A DNA stretch of 64,000 nt from UBA4312 sp040266995 (GTDB lineage Bacteria; Bacillota_I; Bacilli_A; Erysipelotrichales; Erysipelotrichaceae). The translations under genes were made by a program, and so were the position numbers. Shown piece after piece: positions 17,172 to 25,448 of the stretch. The notes under the pieces are model-generated. The model was not told where the DNA came from. It did not search any database and saw only the letters and a list, made by a program, of their open reading frames with translations. The DNA is taken from positions 32,467 to 96,466 of the forward strand of contig JAWRHV010000025.1 in assembly GCA_040266995.1 (NCBI GenBank), in the 5' to 3' direction. How positions within the stretch are numbered: position 1 is the first letter of the stretch; each line of letters starts with the position of its first letter.

Positions 17172-18182
17172 ATGGCTTACAGAAATATTAAGATTACAAA
17201 AGGTACATCTGGATTTGGTGGACCATTGATCATTGAACCTAATGAAACGAAAAACGTCGTATTGTGTGTAACTGGTCAGCAGATCAGCCCGATTGCTAAG
17301 AAAATCGCTGAAATGACTGGTTGTGAATTGGTTGACGGATTCTCGACAACTGTTCCAGATGAAAAAGTAGCCGTTGCGGTTGTTAACTGTGGTGGTACAG
17401 CTCGTTGTGGTGTCTACCCTCGTAAACGTATCCCGACTGTAAACGTTGAACCTGTTGGAAAAGCTGGACCTTTGGCTATGTACATTACAGAAGATATCTA
17501 TGTATCTGATGTTAAGGAAGCTAACTTGAGCTATACAGATGAAACAAATGCATCGGGTGCTGCTACAGCTGCTGAAGAAATGGCTGCTGCTGATGCTGCT
17601 GCGGAAGCTGCTGAAACAAAAGCTGCTCCGGAAGCTGCAACAGACGAAAAGAAACCTGGCATCATCACTCGTGTTGGTATCGGTGTTGGTAAAGTCGTTA
17701 ATAAATTCTTTGCGGCTGGACGTGAATCCATTGATACAGTTATCCGTAACATCCTGCCATTCATGGCATTTACTTCTACATTGTTAGGTATTATCTCCGC
17801 TTCCGGTTTAGGAAACGTTATTGCTAACACGATTTCTCCAATGTGTTCTACATTGCCAGGAATGTTAGTTATTTCCTTCATTTGTGGTCTGCCTTTCTTG
17901 TCACCAATCTTAGGACCTGGTGCTGTTATCGCACAGGTTGTTGGTACATTGTTAGGTGCTGAATTTGCTAAGAAACACATCCCTGCTCAGTATGCATTGC
18001 CAGCATTGTTCGCTATCGATGCACAGGTAGGTTGTGACTTCGTACCAGTTGGTTTGTCCTTAGGAGAAGCTGAACCGGATACGATCACATTAGGTGTTCC
18101 TGCTGTATTGTACAGCCGTGTTGTTACTGGACCGTTGTCTGTAATTATCGCATTCTTATTCAGCTTCGGACTGTATTCCTAA
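17172..18182 (+). CDS. srlE: PTS glucitol/sorbitol-type IIBC component
   Basis: A 336-residue IIBC subunit. The N-terminal IIB domain (about 1-115) carries the phosphorylated cysteine region 'VVNCGGTARCGVYP'. A linker unusually rich in Ala and Glu (about 125-160) follows, then a membrane IIC part with hydrophobic segments from about residue 190 to the end. The ATG at 17172 is chosen because TAGGAGGA lies 6 bases upstream; the ATG at 17166 directly abuts that site. Together with IIA (14066), IIC (16642) and GutM it makes a complete glucitol-type PTS. The transported hexitol or other polyol is not proven. Confidence 0.9.
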   Translation: MAYRNIKITKGTSGFGGPLIIEPNETKNVVLCVTGQQISPIAKKIAEMTGCELVDGFSTTVPDEKVAVAVVNCGGTARCGVYPRKRIPTVNVEPVGKAGPLAMYITEDIYVSDVKEANLSYTDETNASGAATAAEEMAAADAAAEAAETKAAPEAATDEKKPGIITRVGIGVGKVVNKFFAAGRESIDTVIRNILPFMAFTSTLLGIISASGLGNVIANTISPMCSTLPGMLVISFICGLPFLSPILGPGAVIAQVVGTLLGAEFAKKHIPAQYALPALFAIDAQVGCDFVPVGLSLGEAEPDTITLGVPAVLYSRVVTGPLSVIIAFLFSFGLYS

Positions 18183-18198
18183 TATCTATTGGAGCAAT

Positions 18199-18228
18199 TA
18201 AGGATCCTGTCAAGGGATCCTTTTTTTA
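18199..18228 (+). terminator. Terminator after the PTS unit
   Basis: AAGGATCC-tgtcaag-GGATCCTT hairpin followed by seven T. Confidence 0.88.
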
Positions 18229-18279
18229 TGCATATTTAATGAATTTTTTGATACAATAGTACGGGGAAGGTGAAGAGAT

Positions 18280-18816
18280 ATGGCTATACCAAGAATGCGC
18301 CACTGTATGGAATGTGGAACCAAATTGGAAATGAAATACTTGAAATCGGAAGGCAAGGAGATTCCATATTGTCCGACATGTGAGGATTATCGTTTTCCGG
18401 TTTTTAATACAGCGGTCAGTATGATCGTAACCAACGAGACGAAAGACAAGATCTTATTGATCAAACAATACGGACGAGATATTTATATCCTGGTTGCCGG
18501 CTATGTGAATCAAGGAGAGGATGCTGAAGATGCGGTGGTCCGGGAAGTGAAAGAAGAAATGGATCTGGATGTTATTTCTCTGCATTTTAACCATAGTCAT
18601 TATTATGCTCGTTCCAATACGCTGATGTTAAACTATACCGTAGTGGTAAAGGGGCAGACACCACATCCAAATGGGGAAATCGATCAGTGGAACTGGTTTA
18701 CGGTGGATCAAGCTCGTAAGAATATTCATGATAAAAGTCTGGCACAGGCCTTTTTGTATGGATATTTAGATGGTGTCTATGATTTTGACCCATGTGATCA
18801 TAAATACGATAAATAG
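18280..18816 (+). CDS. NUDIX hydrolase with zinc ribbon
   Basis: A 178-residue NUDIX enzyme. The first 40 residues form a zinc ribbon, C-x2-C (CMEC) followed by C-x2-C (CPTC), as in NudC-type NADH pyrophosphatases. The NUDIX box lies at about residues 77-99 and includes GEDAEDAVVREVKEEMDL with the catalytic glutamates. It probably cleaves a nucleoside diphosphate linked to another group; NAD(H) is possible, but the NudC SQPWPFPxS motif is not seen. It is a single gene with GGAAGGTG upstream. Confidence 0.85.
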   Translation: MAIPRMRHCMECGTKLEMKYLKSEGKEIPYCPTCEDYRFPVFNTAVSMIVTNETKDKILLIKQYGRDIYILVAGYVNQGEDAEDAVVREVKEEMDLDVISLHFNHSHYYARSNTLMLNYTVVVKGQTPHPNGEIDQWNWFTVDQARKNIHDKSLAQAFLYGYLDGVYDFDPCDHKYDK

Positions 18817-18849
18817 TTTGACTTCAATAAAAGTGTGTTTTATACTTTA

Positions 18850-18977
18850 TTTCGTAAAGGGAGTAGCTGGCACAGAATGTGTTTACAACTTCGTCAGTAC
18901 GATTCGAAAGAATCCGGATTTGTGAGTAAATAGCGAGACTTTGCACAGTCTTTTTGATGTGCGGTCTCGCTTTTTTT
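18850..18977 (+). ncRNA. yybP-ykoY (manganese) riboswitch with terminator
   Basis: The leader contains the yybP-ykoY signature: GTAAAGGGAGTAGCTGGC at the 5' side (18854-18871) and TAGCGAGACTTTGC at the 3' side (18931-18944). P1 can form between GTAAAG (18854-18859) and CTTTGC (18939-18944). The competing terminator pairs GCGAGAC (18933-18939) plus GCACA with TGTGC plus GTCTCGC (18964-18970), followed by seven T. Because P1 and the terminator share 18939-18944, ligand binding should prevent termination. The class senses Mn2+. It lies directly upstream of a cation antiporter gene. Confidence 0.88.
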
Positions 18978-18993
18978 AGAGAGGTGGAAAAAG

Positions 18994-19920
18994 ATGCAGG
19001 CATTATTACAAGTAGGGTTATTGGTAATTGGTTTTGTGATGTTGGTCAAAGGCGCAGATATATTCGTAGATGGGGCTTCCGGGATTGCCGGAAAGTTCGG
19101 GATCCCGCAATTGATCATCGGTTTGACGATTGTGGCGATGGGAACCAGTGCCCCGGAAGCGGCTGTCAGTATTACCGCAGCTTTTAAGGGAAGTGCGGAT
19201 ATTACTATCGGAAATGTTGTCGGTAGCAATATTTTAAATATTCTGATCATTCTGGGGATTACATCCGTCATTCGAACATTGAATGTCAAGGAATCATTGG
19301 TACGGGTGGAAATTCCATATATGATAGGAATCTCGGCTTTAATGCTGATTCTAGGCATAAACGGAACCGTTTCCCGGATAGACGGCATCATTCTATGGAT
19401 CTTCTTTTTGATTTTCTTATACTATTTATTCAAACAGGCAAAGAATGGAAAAGAAGAAGAAATCATCCAGGAAAAACCATTGTGGTTGAATCTTGTCTTT
19501 ACGGTGTTAGGCATTGCCTGCATTGTAGCCGGCAGTAATATCAGCGTATCGGCTGCCAGCGCTTTGGCGCGTATGTTTGGCATGAGTGAACGATTTATCG
19601 GTTTGACGATCGTAGCTTTGGGAACATCCTTGCCGGAGCTGATGACGTCCGTTATGGCAGCGCGAAAAGGAAATGCGGATATCGCTATCGGAAATATCGT
19701 CGGCAGCAACATCTTTAACTATCTGTTTGTGGTAGGAACCTCTGCTTTGATCATTCCGGTACCGTTCCAGTCGAAATTCATCGTGGATGCATCGATTGCG
19801 ATCCTGGCAGCCGTGATTTTGTACTTCTGCTGCTGGAAAGACCGTCACCTGCAAAAAAAGGAAGGCTTTCTCATGGTGGCTTGTTACGCATTGTATTTTG
19901 GCTATCTATGCATTGTCTGA
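18994..19920 (+). CDS. CaCA family cation antiporter (YrbG-like)
   Basis: A 308-residue membrane protein of the Ca2+:cation antiporter family with two inverted halves of about five helices each. The alpha repeats are clear: 'GADIFVDGASGIAGKFG' and 'IVAMGTSAPEAAVSITAAF' in the first half, and 'IVALGTSLPELMTSVMAARK' with 'GNIVGSNIFNYLFV' in the second. Family members exchange Ca2+ or similar ions for Na+/H+. Here control by a manganese riboswitch suggests that Mn2+ export is the real or additional task. GAGAGGTGG precedes the ATG, 17 bases after the riboswitch T run. Confidence 0.92.
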   Translation: MQALLQVGLLVIGFVMLVKGADIFVDGASGIAGKFGIPQLIIGLTIVAMGTSAPEAAVSITAAFKGSADITIGNVVGSNILNILIILGITSVIRTLNVKESLVRVEIPYMIGISALMLILGINGTVSRIDGIILWIFFLIFLYYLFKQAKNGKEEEIIQEKPLWLNLVFTVLGIACIVAGSNISVSAASALARMFGMSERFIGLTIVALGTSLPELMTSVMAARKGNADIAIGNIVGSNIFNYLFVVGTSALIIPVPFQSKFIVDASIAILAAVILYFCCWKDRHLQKKEGFLMVACYALYFGYLCIV

Positions 19921-19929
19921 ACTTTTCAT

Positions 19930-19956
19930 AAAAGACTTGGTTACAAGTCTTTTTTT
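19930..19956 (+). terminator. Terminator after the antiporter gene
   Basis: AAAGACTTG-gtta-CAAGTCTTT hairpin followed by a T run. Confidence 0.85.
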
Positions 19957-19995
19957 CATGGGCTGAAATGGTATAATAACCAAGTGGAGAAAAAT

Positions 19996-21330
19996 ATGCA
20001 GGAAAACTTATTCTTTGGATCACAGGAAAACAATCGACCATTAGCTGACCGGATGCGTCCGGAAACACTGGAGGAATATGTAGGTCAGCAGCATTTAGTG
20101 GCACCCGATAAGATCCTGTGGCAGATGATCGAACATGATAAAGTGACATCCATGATCTTCTGGGGGCCTCCGGGTGTCGGAAAGACAACGCTGGCCAGGA
20201 TCATTGCCAATCAGACACAAAGTCATTTTGTGACCTTTTCGGCCGTGACCAGCGGCATCAAGGAAATCAAACAGGTGATGGCACAGGCTTCGCAGCGAAA
20301 GAACTTCGGGCAGAATACGATCGTATTCGTCGACGAGATCCATCGTTTTAATAAAGCGCAGCAGGATGCCTTTTTGCCATATGTCGAGCAGGGAAGCATC
20401 ATTTTGATCGGGGCTACGACAGAGAATCCGAGCTTTGAAGTCAACAGCGCCCTTTTATCCCGCTGTCGTGTGTTTGTTCTGAACTCTTTAGAACAGGAAG
20501 ATATTACCAAATTGATCAAACGGGCCATTACCAGCCCGAAGGGACTGGCCGATCTGCGGATCGATATCAAAGAGGAAGACATTGATGCCATTGCGGCCTT
20601 TGCGGGTGGCGATGCGCGTTTTGCGTTAAATACGCTGGAAATGGTTGTCTACAACAGTCCATCCGATATTGACGGGATCCATGTCTCCCAGGAGATTTTG
20701 AAACAATGTCTGCAAAGACGGTCTTTACTCTACGATAAACAAGGCGAAGAACACTACAACATCATCTCGGCACTGCATAAGAGCATGCGCAACAGCGATG
20801 TGCAGGCATCGATCTACTGGCTGGCCCGCATGCTGGAAGCCGGCGAAAATCCGCTGTATGTAGCACGTCGGGTGGTTCGTTTTGCCAGTGAGGACATCGG
20901 AATGGCCGATAGCCGGGCGCTGGAAATCTGCATTGCTGCCTACCAGGCATGTCATTATATCGGGATGCCGGAATGCAGTGTACATCTGACCCATGCGGTG
21001 ACATATTGTGCCCTGGCACCTAAATCCAATGCGTTGGATGTAGCCTACATGACAGCGAAAAAAGATGCCATTGAAACTTTGCAGGAACCGGTTCCTTTAC
21101 AGATCCGAAATGCACCGACCAAACTGATGAAGGAACTTGGCTATGGCAAGGATTATGAATATTCGCACGATTATGAGTATCGGATGACGGATATGCAGTG
21201 TCTGCCGGATGCGCTGGTGGACAGAGAGTACTATAAGCCAAATGCGATTGGCTCGGAAGTGAAAGTACAAAAGCGCATGGAACAGATCAAACAGATCAAA
21301 AAGATGGTCCATGAAAAGAAGAATAAATAG
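19996..21330 (+). CDS. rarA: Replication-associated recombination protein A (AAA+ ATPase)
   Basis: A 444-residue RarA/MgsA protein related to clamp-loader ATPases, which acts at stalled replication forks. Walker A is GPPGVGKTTLA (about residues 56-66), Walker B is VDEIHRF (about 110-116), and the sensor 'GATTENPSFEVNSALLSRC' is near 140. The C-terminal tetramerisation region (about 270-430) includes 'RRVVRFASEDIGMAD'. The ATG at 19996 follows GTGGAG by 6 bases. It opens the long operon with the tsa genes; only 8 bases separate it from tsaE. Confidence 0.95.
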   Translation: MQENLFFGSQENNRPLADRMRPETLEEYVGQQHLVAPDKILWQMIEHDKVTSMIFWGPPGVGKTTLARIIANQTQSHFVTFSAVTSGIKEIKQVMAQASQRKNFGQNTIVFVDEIHRFNKAQQDAFLPYVEQGSIILIGATTENPSFEVNSALLSRCRVFVLNSLEQEDITKLIKRAITSPKGLADLRIDIKEEDIDAIAAFAGGDARFALNTLEMVVYNSPSDIDGIHVSQEILKQCLQRRSLLYDKQGEEHYNIISALHKSMRNSDVQASIYWLARMLEAGENPLYVARRVVRFASEDIGMADSRALEICIAAYQACHYIGMPECSVHLTHAVTYCALAPKSNALDVAYMTAKKDAIETLQEPVPLQIRNAPTKLMKELGYGKDYEYSHDYEYRMTDMQCLPDALVDREYYKPNAIGSEVKVQKRMEQIKQIKKMVHEKKNK

Positions 21331-21338
21331 GAGTTTGT

Positions 21339-21788
21339 ATGATACGCGAGATACATTCATTAAATGAAACACAGGCCTTTGCCCAAGAGCTTGCCGGTCT
21401 GTGTAAGGATACAATCATCACCATTACCCTGGATGGGGATCTGGGGGCCGGGAAGACGACCTGGACGCAGAGCTTTGGAAAAGCACTGGGTGTGAAAACA
21501 GTCATCAATTCACCGACCTTTACCATTTTAAAATCGTATAAACAAGCCAATGGCCAGCCGTTTCATCACATGGATGCGTATCGGTTAGAATCCATGAGCC
21601 AGGATCTTGGCTTTGAGGATTGTTTTGATGAAGGCATTACGGTGGTAGAATGGGCCGATTTTATCCGGGATCAGATTCCGGAGGATCATATCTCTATTCG
21701 CATCGAGGAAGGCATCGATGAAAACCGGACGGTTGAAATCGAAGGAACCGGGCCGGTATCGAAACAGATTGTGGGGGAATTGGAATGA
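21339..21788 (+). CDS. tsaE: tRNA threonylcarbamoyladenosine ATPase TsaE
   Basis: A 149-residue TsaE. It is the small P-loop ATPase that, with TsaB and TsaD, installs threonylcarbamoyl on A37 of tRNAs reading ANN codons. Walker A is in 'GDLGAGKTTWTQSFGKAL' (about residues 33-50), followed by 'SPTFTILKSY' and a later 'EWAD' block near 104. Its stop overlaps the tsaB start by 4 bases. All three of tsaE, tsaB and tsaD are in this operon. Confidence 0.95.
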   Translation: MIREIHSLNETQAFAQELAGLCKDTIITITLDGDLGAGKTTWTQSFGKALGVKTVINSPTFTILKSYKQANGQPFHHMDAYRLESMSQDLGFEDCFDEGITVVEWADFIRDQIPEDHISIRIEEGIDENRTVEIEGTGPVSKQIVGELE

Positions 21789-22381
21789 TTCGTTTATGTA
21801 TGGACAGTGCCTACAAAAACCTTGTGTTAGGCATATATGAAGATAAAAAGCTGTTAAAAGGCATCGCAAAAGAGGCCTTTAAACGGCAGAGCGAAGAAAT
21901 ATTTGTGGAATTGAATCAACTGCTGGATAGTTTGCATCTGCGCTATAAGGATATTGATTGTGTCACCATTACCGATGGTCCGGGCTCTTATACGGGGATC
22001 CGGATTGCGATGACCATCGCCAAGGTGCTGTGTACCCAGATGCATATTCCTCTGGAGTGCATTTCTACGATGCAGCTCTATGCCGGCATGGATCCACATG
22101 CCAATGTAATCCTGGATGCCCGCAGTAAACGGGCTTATGCTGCTCATCTTGAAAATGGAGTGATTATAGGCAAGACCCGGATTTTGACACTGGAACAGCT
22201 GCCGGCTTTTTTGGATGCGCATCCGGGTACTCTATACGGGGACGGATATCTGCTGGATCAGACAGTTCAGGCATCCGACTACCTGAAAAACTTTGTAGAA
22301 GTACCATCTCGATCGATTGACAATATTCATGCTCTGGTGCCGCAGTATTTAAAAGAGAACGACGCCTATAAAAAAGTATGA
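21785..22381 (+). CDS. tsaB: tRNA threonylcarbamoyladenosine protein TsaB
   Basis: A 198-residue TsaB, the inactive ASKHA-fold paralogue of TsaD that scaffolds t6A synthesis. It opens 'IRLCMDSAYKNLVLGIYED' and has the family block 'ITDGPGSYTGIRIAMTIAK' at about residues 60-78. The C-terminal part is shorter than in Escherichia coli (231), as usual in Firmicutes. It overlaps tsaE and rimI by 4 bases on each side, so the three are translationally coupled. Confidence 0.93.
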   Translation: MIRLCMDSAYKNLVLGIYEDKKLLKGIAKEAFKRQSEEIFVELNQLLDSLHLRYKDIDCVTITDGPGSYTGIRIAMTIAKVLCTQMHIPLECISTMQLYAGMDPHANVILDARSKRAYAAHLENGVIIGKTRILTLEQLPAFLDAHPGTLYGDGYLLDQTVQASDYLKNFVEVPSRSIDNIHALVPQYLKENDAYKKV

Positions 22382-22812
22382 TCGTCGAGAAGATGCAGGA
22401 AATCGATCTGCCTCGGGTTGCCCAACTGGAAGCCTTGTGCTTTCGTTATCACTGGTCCTTGGAACAGTGCATTGATGAGTATAAGCACAATCCGTATTCG
22501 ATAGGCTTTCTGGTCAAAGAGGCAGAGGAAATATTCGGCTATGCCTTTTTATGGGAGCAGTATGATATTTGTCAGCTGAGCCGGATCGGGATAGACCCAA
22601 AGTACAGACATAAAAAGGCAGCTACCTTCTTATTGGAAACAATGATGAAACACGCCAAACAAAAGGGCTGTTTGACCATGTCACTGGATTGCCGGGTCGG
22701 CAATCGGCCGGCATTGGCATTGTATGAATCGTGTGGATTCCAATGCGTTCATGTAGCCAAAAAATATTATTCCGATGGAGAAGACGCTGCCGTTATGGTA
22801 AGAAAATTATAG
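22378..22812 (+). CDS. rimI: Ribosomal protein S18-alanine N-acetyltransferase
   Basis: A 144-residue GNAT acetyltransferase of the RimI type. The acetyl-CoA loop region reads 'GIDPKYRHKKAATFLLETMM' (about residues 71-90) and the later conserved block is 'NRPALALYESCGF' (about 108-120). RimI acetylates the N-terminal alanine of ribosomal protein S18. The family assignment is firm mainly because the gene sits between tsaB and tsaD, the classic order tsaE-tsaB-rimI-tsaD. Confidence 0.9.
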   Translation: MIVEKMQEIDLPRVAQLEALCFRYHWSLEQCIDEYKHNPYSIGFLVKEAEEIFGYAFLWEQYDICQLSRIGIDPKYRHKKAATFLLETMMKHAKQKGCLTMSLDCRVGNRPALALYESCGFQCVHVAKKYYSDGEDAAVMVRKL

Positions 22813-22824
22813 GAGGAGACTTGT

Positions 22825-23826
22825 ATGATTGTATTAGGAATTGAAAGCAGCTGTGATGAAACAGCCGTTGCGATTGTAAAAGATCGGAAGGAGATCCTTT
22901 CTAATGTTGTCGCAAGTCAAATAGATATACACAAAGAATTTGGAGGGGTTGTGCCTGAGGTGGCCAGCCGGATCCATGTCGAAAATATTTCATATTTAAT
23001 TGAAGAAGCTCTGAAAAAGGCAGGATTGACGATGGAAGAAGTCGATGCGGTGGCCGTTACCAAAGGACCGGGCCTGATCGGATGTCTGCATGTTGGTGTA
23101 CAGGCAGCCAAAACATTAGCCTTTGCGTTTGATAAGCCATTGATCCCGGTCCACCACATTGCCGGTCATATCTATGCCAATGAGCTGGTTGTGGATGTGC
23201 AATATCCGGTATTGGCCCTGGTGGTTTCCGGTGGACATTCCCAATTAATTTATATGAAAGATGAGGTGAGCTTTGATATCCTGGGACAGACACAGGACGA
23301 TGCCATCGGGGAAGCCTATGATAAGGTGGCCCGTGTCATGAACCTGGGTTATCCGGGTGGCCCGAAGATTGATAAACTGGCCAAAGAAGGACAGCCGGTC
23401 TGTCAGCTGGCCAAACCGAAAACCCAAGGAAAATACGACCTGAGCTTTTCCGGTCTGAAAAGCTCTGTTCTGCAATATACCAAACGTATGGAACGTTTAG
23501 GGCAGACCTATAAGGATGCTGATCTGGCTTGCTCATTCCAGGAATGCGCGTTGGGTGAGATCTTTGATAAGATCCGTCTGGTCCTGGATGATTATCCAGA
23601 TATCCGTCATTTCGTGGTTGGCGGTGGTGTATCAGCCAACTCACGGTTACGGGAAATGGTTGAGGAATTAAAAACCGAATATCCACAGGTAACCTTTACA
23701 GTCCCACCGATGTCCTGTTGCACGGATAATGCCACAATGATCGCGGTGGCCGGTACCATTGCCTATGAGCATGGAAGAACAGGTGATGCATCGCTGACCG
23801 GTGATTCCGGTTGGGAGATCCAGTAA
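22825..23826 (+). CDS. tsaD: tRNA N6-adenosine threonylcarbamoyltransferase TsaD
   Basis: A 333-residue TsaD, the catalytic ASKHA-fold subunit that transfers the threonylcarbamoyl group to A37. It starts 'VLGIESSCDETAVAIV', carries the metal-binding histidines in 'HHIAGHIYANEL' (about 110-121) and the nucleotide block 'VVSGGHSQLIYMKD' (about 132-145). The length is normal. AGGAGGA lies upstream. The last base of its TAA stop is the first base of the next gene's ATG (TAATG). Confidence 0.96.
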   Translation: MIVLGIESSCDETAVAIVKDRKEILSNVVASQIDIHKEFGGVVPEVASRIHVENISYLIEEALKKAGLTMEEVDAVAVTKGPGLIGCLHVGVQAAKTLAFAFDKPLIPVHHIAGHIYANELVVDVQYPVLALVVSGGHSQLIYMKDEVSFDILGQTQDDAIGEAYDKVARVMNLGYPGGPKIDKLAKEGQPVCQLAKPKTQGKYDLSFSGLKSSVLQYTKRMERLGQTYKDADLACSFQECALGEIFDKIRLVLDDYPDIRHFVVGGGVSANSRLREMVEELKTEYPQVTFTVPPMSCCTDNATMIAVAGTIAYEHGRTGDASLTGDSGWEIQ

Positions 23827-24785
23827 TGATCCGATGCCTGCAGGCAGCCGATCTGCCGGCAATCTATGAAATCTATACGTATTATGTCAAGCACAGCGAT
23901 GCCATTTTTGAAAATGAACCCAAGTCTCTGGATGCGTTTTCGCAGGAAATGATGTCCATTGCCCAGACGTATCCGTTTTATGTAGCCGTTTATAACGACA
24001 GGGTCATCGGCTATGCCTATGTACATGGGGCTTTTTCCAAGGAGTGCTATGCAGCCTGTGTGGAACTGACCATTTATTTTAAAGAGGGTATCCCGCATTA
24101 TGGGCTGGCATCTCCGTTGTTAAAAGCGGTAGAGGAGCAGTGTTTCCAACAAAATGTCCGCTGGATCATTGCATGTATCACCGATACCAATATAGCCAGT
24201 ATCCATTTTCATCAAAAACACGGATACCATAAAACGGGTGCCTTAGCTGAATGTGCTTTTAAATTTGACCGCTGGAATGGAGCGGTATGGATGTGTAAGA
24301 ATATGAACGAAGAAAAGAAAGAATATATACAGTTACACCCTTCCATTGTCAAAGGGGATGTAACACTGAAAAAAGATGCCAGTGTATGGTATGGAGCGGT
24401 TATCCGCGGGGATGCCGATTCCATTTTTATTGACGAACAAACCAACGTACAGGATAACGTGGTCATTCATACGGATGCCGGCTATCCGGTGCATATCGGA
24501 AAGAACGTAACCATCGGCCATGGGGCCATTGTTCATGGGGCAGTGATCGAGGATGAGGTTTTGATCGGTATGGGCGCTATCATTATGAATGGAGCGCGTA
24601 TCGGCACACATTCCATCATTGGTGCCGGTGCCCTGATTCCGGAAAACAAAGAGATCCCGGCTAACAGCCTTGTGGTAGGAAGCCCGGGAAAGGTGATCCG
24701 GACAACCAGCCCTCAACAAGTACAGGATATTATAGACAGTGCTGCGCATTATGTCGCCAGCGCAAAGGAAGCTGAAAATGATTGA
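23826..24785 (+). CDS. Fusion: GNAT N-acetyltransferase + gamma-carbonic anhydrase-like protein
   Basis: A 319-residue protein in one reading frame. Residues 1 to about 160 are a GNAT domain of the phosphinothricin acetyltransferase type ('RVIGYAYVHGAF', 'GLASPLLKAVEEQC', 'IHFHQKHGYHKTG'). Residues about 165-319 are a left-handed beta-helix protein of the gamma-carbonic anhydrase/YrdA group, with hexapeptide repeats ('VKGDVTLKKDASVWYGAVIRGD', split here at about 173-194). Three candidate metal histidines lie in 'VVIHTDAG' and 'IGHGAIVHG'. These domains are usually separate proteins. No stop lies between them; an internal ATG at 24304 could give the second domain alone but has a weak ribosome site. 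Confidence 0.85.
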   Translation: MIRCLQAADLPAIYEIYTYYVKHSDAIFENEPKSLDAFSQEMMSIAQTYPFYVAVYNDRVIGYAYVHGAFSKECYAACVELTIYFKEGIPHYGLASPLLKAVEEQCFQQNVRWIIACITDTNIASIHFHQKHGYHKTGALAECAFKFDRWNGAVWMCKNMNEEKKEYIQLHPSIVKGDVTLKKDASVWYGAVIRGDADSIFIDEQTNVQDNVVIHTDAGYPVHIGKNVTIGHGAIVHGAVIEDEVLIGMGAIIMNGARIGTHSIIGAGALIPENKEIPANSLVVGSPGKVIRTTSPQQVQDIIDSAAHYVASAKEAEND

Positions 24786-25443
24786 AGGCGTCATCTTTGA
24801 TATGGATGGTCTCATGTTCGATACGGAGAGCATCCTGTATATCGGCATGAAGGAAGAAGGAAAAAAACGCAATCTGGATCTGCCGGACTCTGTACTTGAT
24901 CAGCTGATCGGTTGTGACTCGCATGTCGTGGAACAGTTTGAAGAACAGTATCCGGGCATTACCGACTGTATGAAAAGCTTTCAGAAAAATCGTCTGGATG
25001 TATTTTTTAAACAGTTTCCTGAACCTGGTTCCGGCAATAAAAAGGGACTGAAGGAACTGGTGCAATATCTGGAACAAAAAGACATTCCCTATGCGATTGC
25101 ATCCAGCTCCTATGTATCGGATATCCAAAGACTGGTCGACCATGCCGGTTTCCCGATGCATCCCAAGGAAATTGTCAGCTCTAAAGAAAAAGGGATCCCG
25201 TCTAAACCCGATCCGATGATCTTTCTGGAAACGGCAGAGCGATTAGGGTTGAAGCCGGAGAACTGTCTGGTATTGGAGGACAGTAAAAATGGCATCATGG
25301 CAGCCAGAAGAGCCGGTATGTATTCGATCTATGTACCCGATAAGATCTTACCGGATAAGATGATGTATTTATATATACGTGTACGATGTGAAGATTTAAC
25401 AGGCGCTATTGACTTTATTGAAGAGATGAATCAAGGAGGATAA
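24778..25443 (+). CDS. HAD family phosphatase (beta-phosphoglucomutase-like)
   Basis: A 221-residue HAD subclass I enzyme. Motif I is FDMDGLMFD (about residues 7-15), motif II is in 'AIASSS' (about 108), the lysine lies in 'SKEKGIPSKPDPMIF' (about 137-151) and motif IV is 'VLEDSKNGIMAARRAG' (about 164-179). Substrates could be sugar phosphates; beta-phosphoglucomutase itself is not proven. The ATG at 24778 overlaps the end of the upstream fusion gene by 8 bases. Longer readings upstream run within that gene and are rejected. Confidence 0.87.
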   Translation: MIEGVIFDMDGLMFDTESILYIGMKEEGKKRNLDLPDSVLDQLIGCDSHVVEQFEEQYPGITDCMKSFQKNRLDVFFKQFPEPGSGNKKGLKELVQYLEQKDIPYAIASSSYVSDIQRLVDHAGFPMHPKEIVSSKEKGIPSKPDPMIFLETAERLGLKPENCLVLEDSKNGIMAARRAGMYSIYVPDKILPDKMMYLYIRVRCEDLTGAIDFIEEMNQGG

Positions 25444-25448
25444 ACAAT

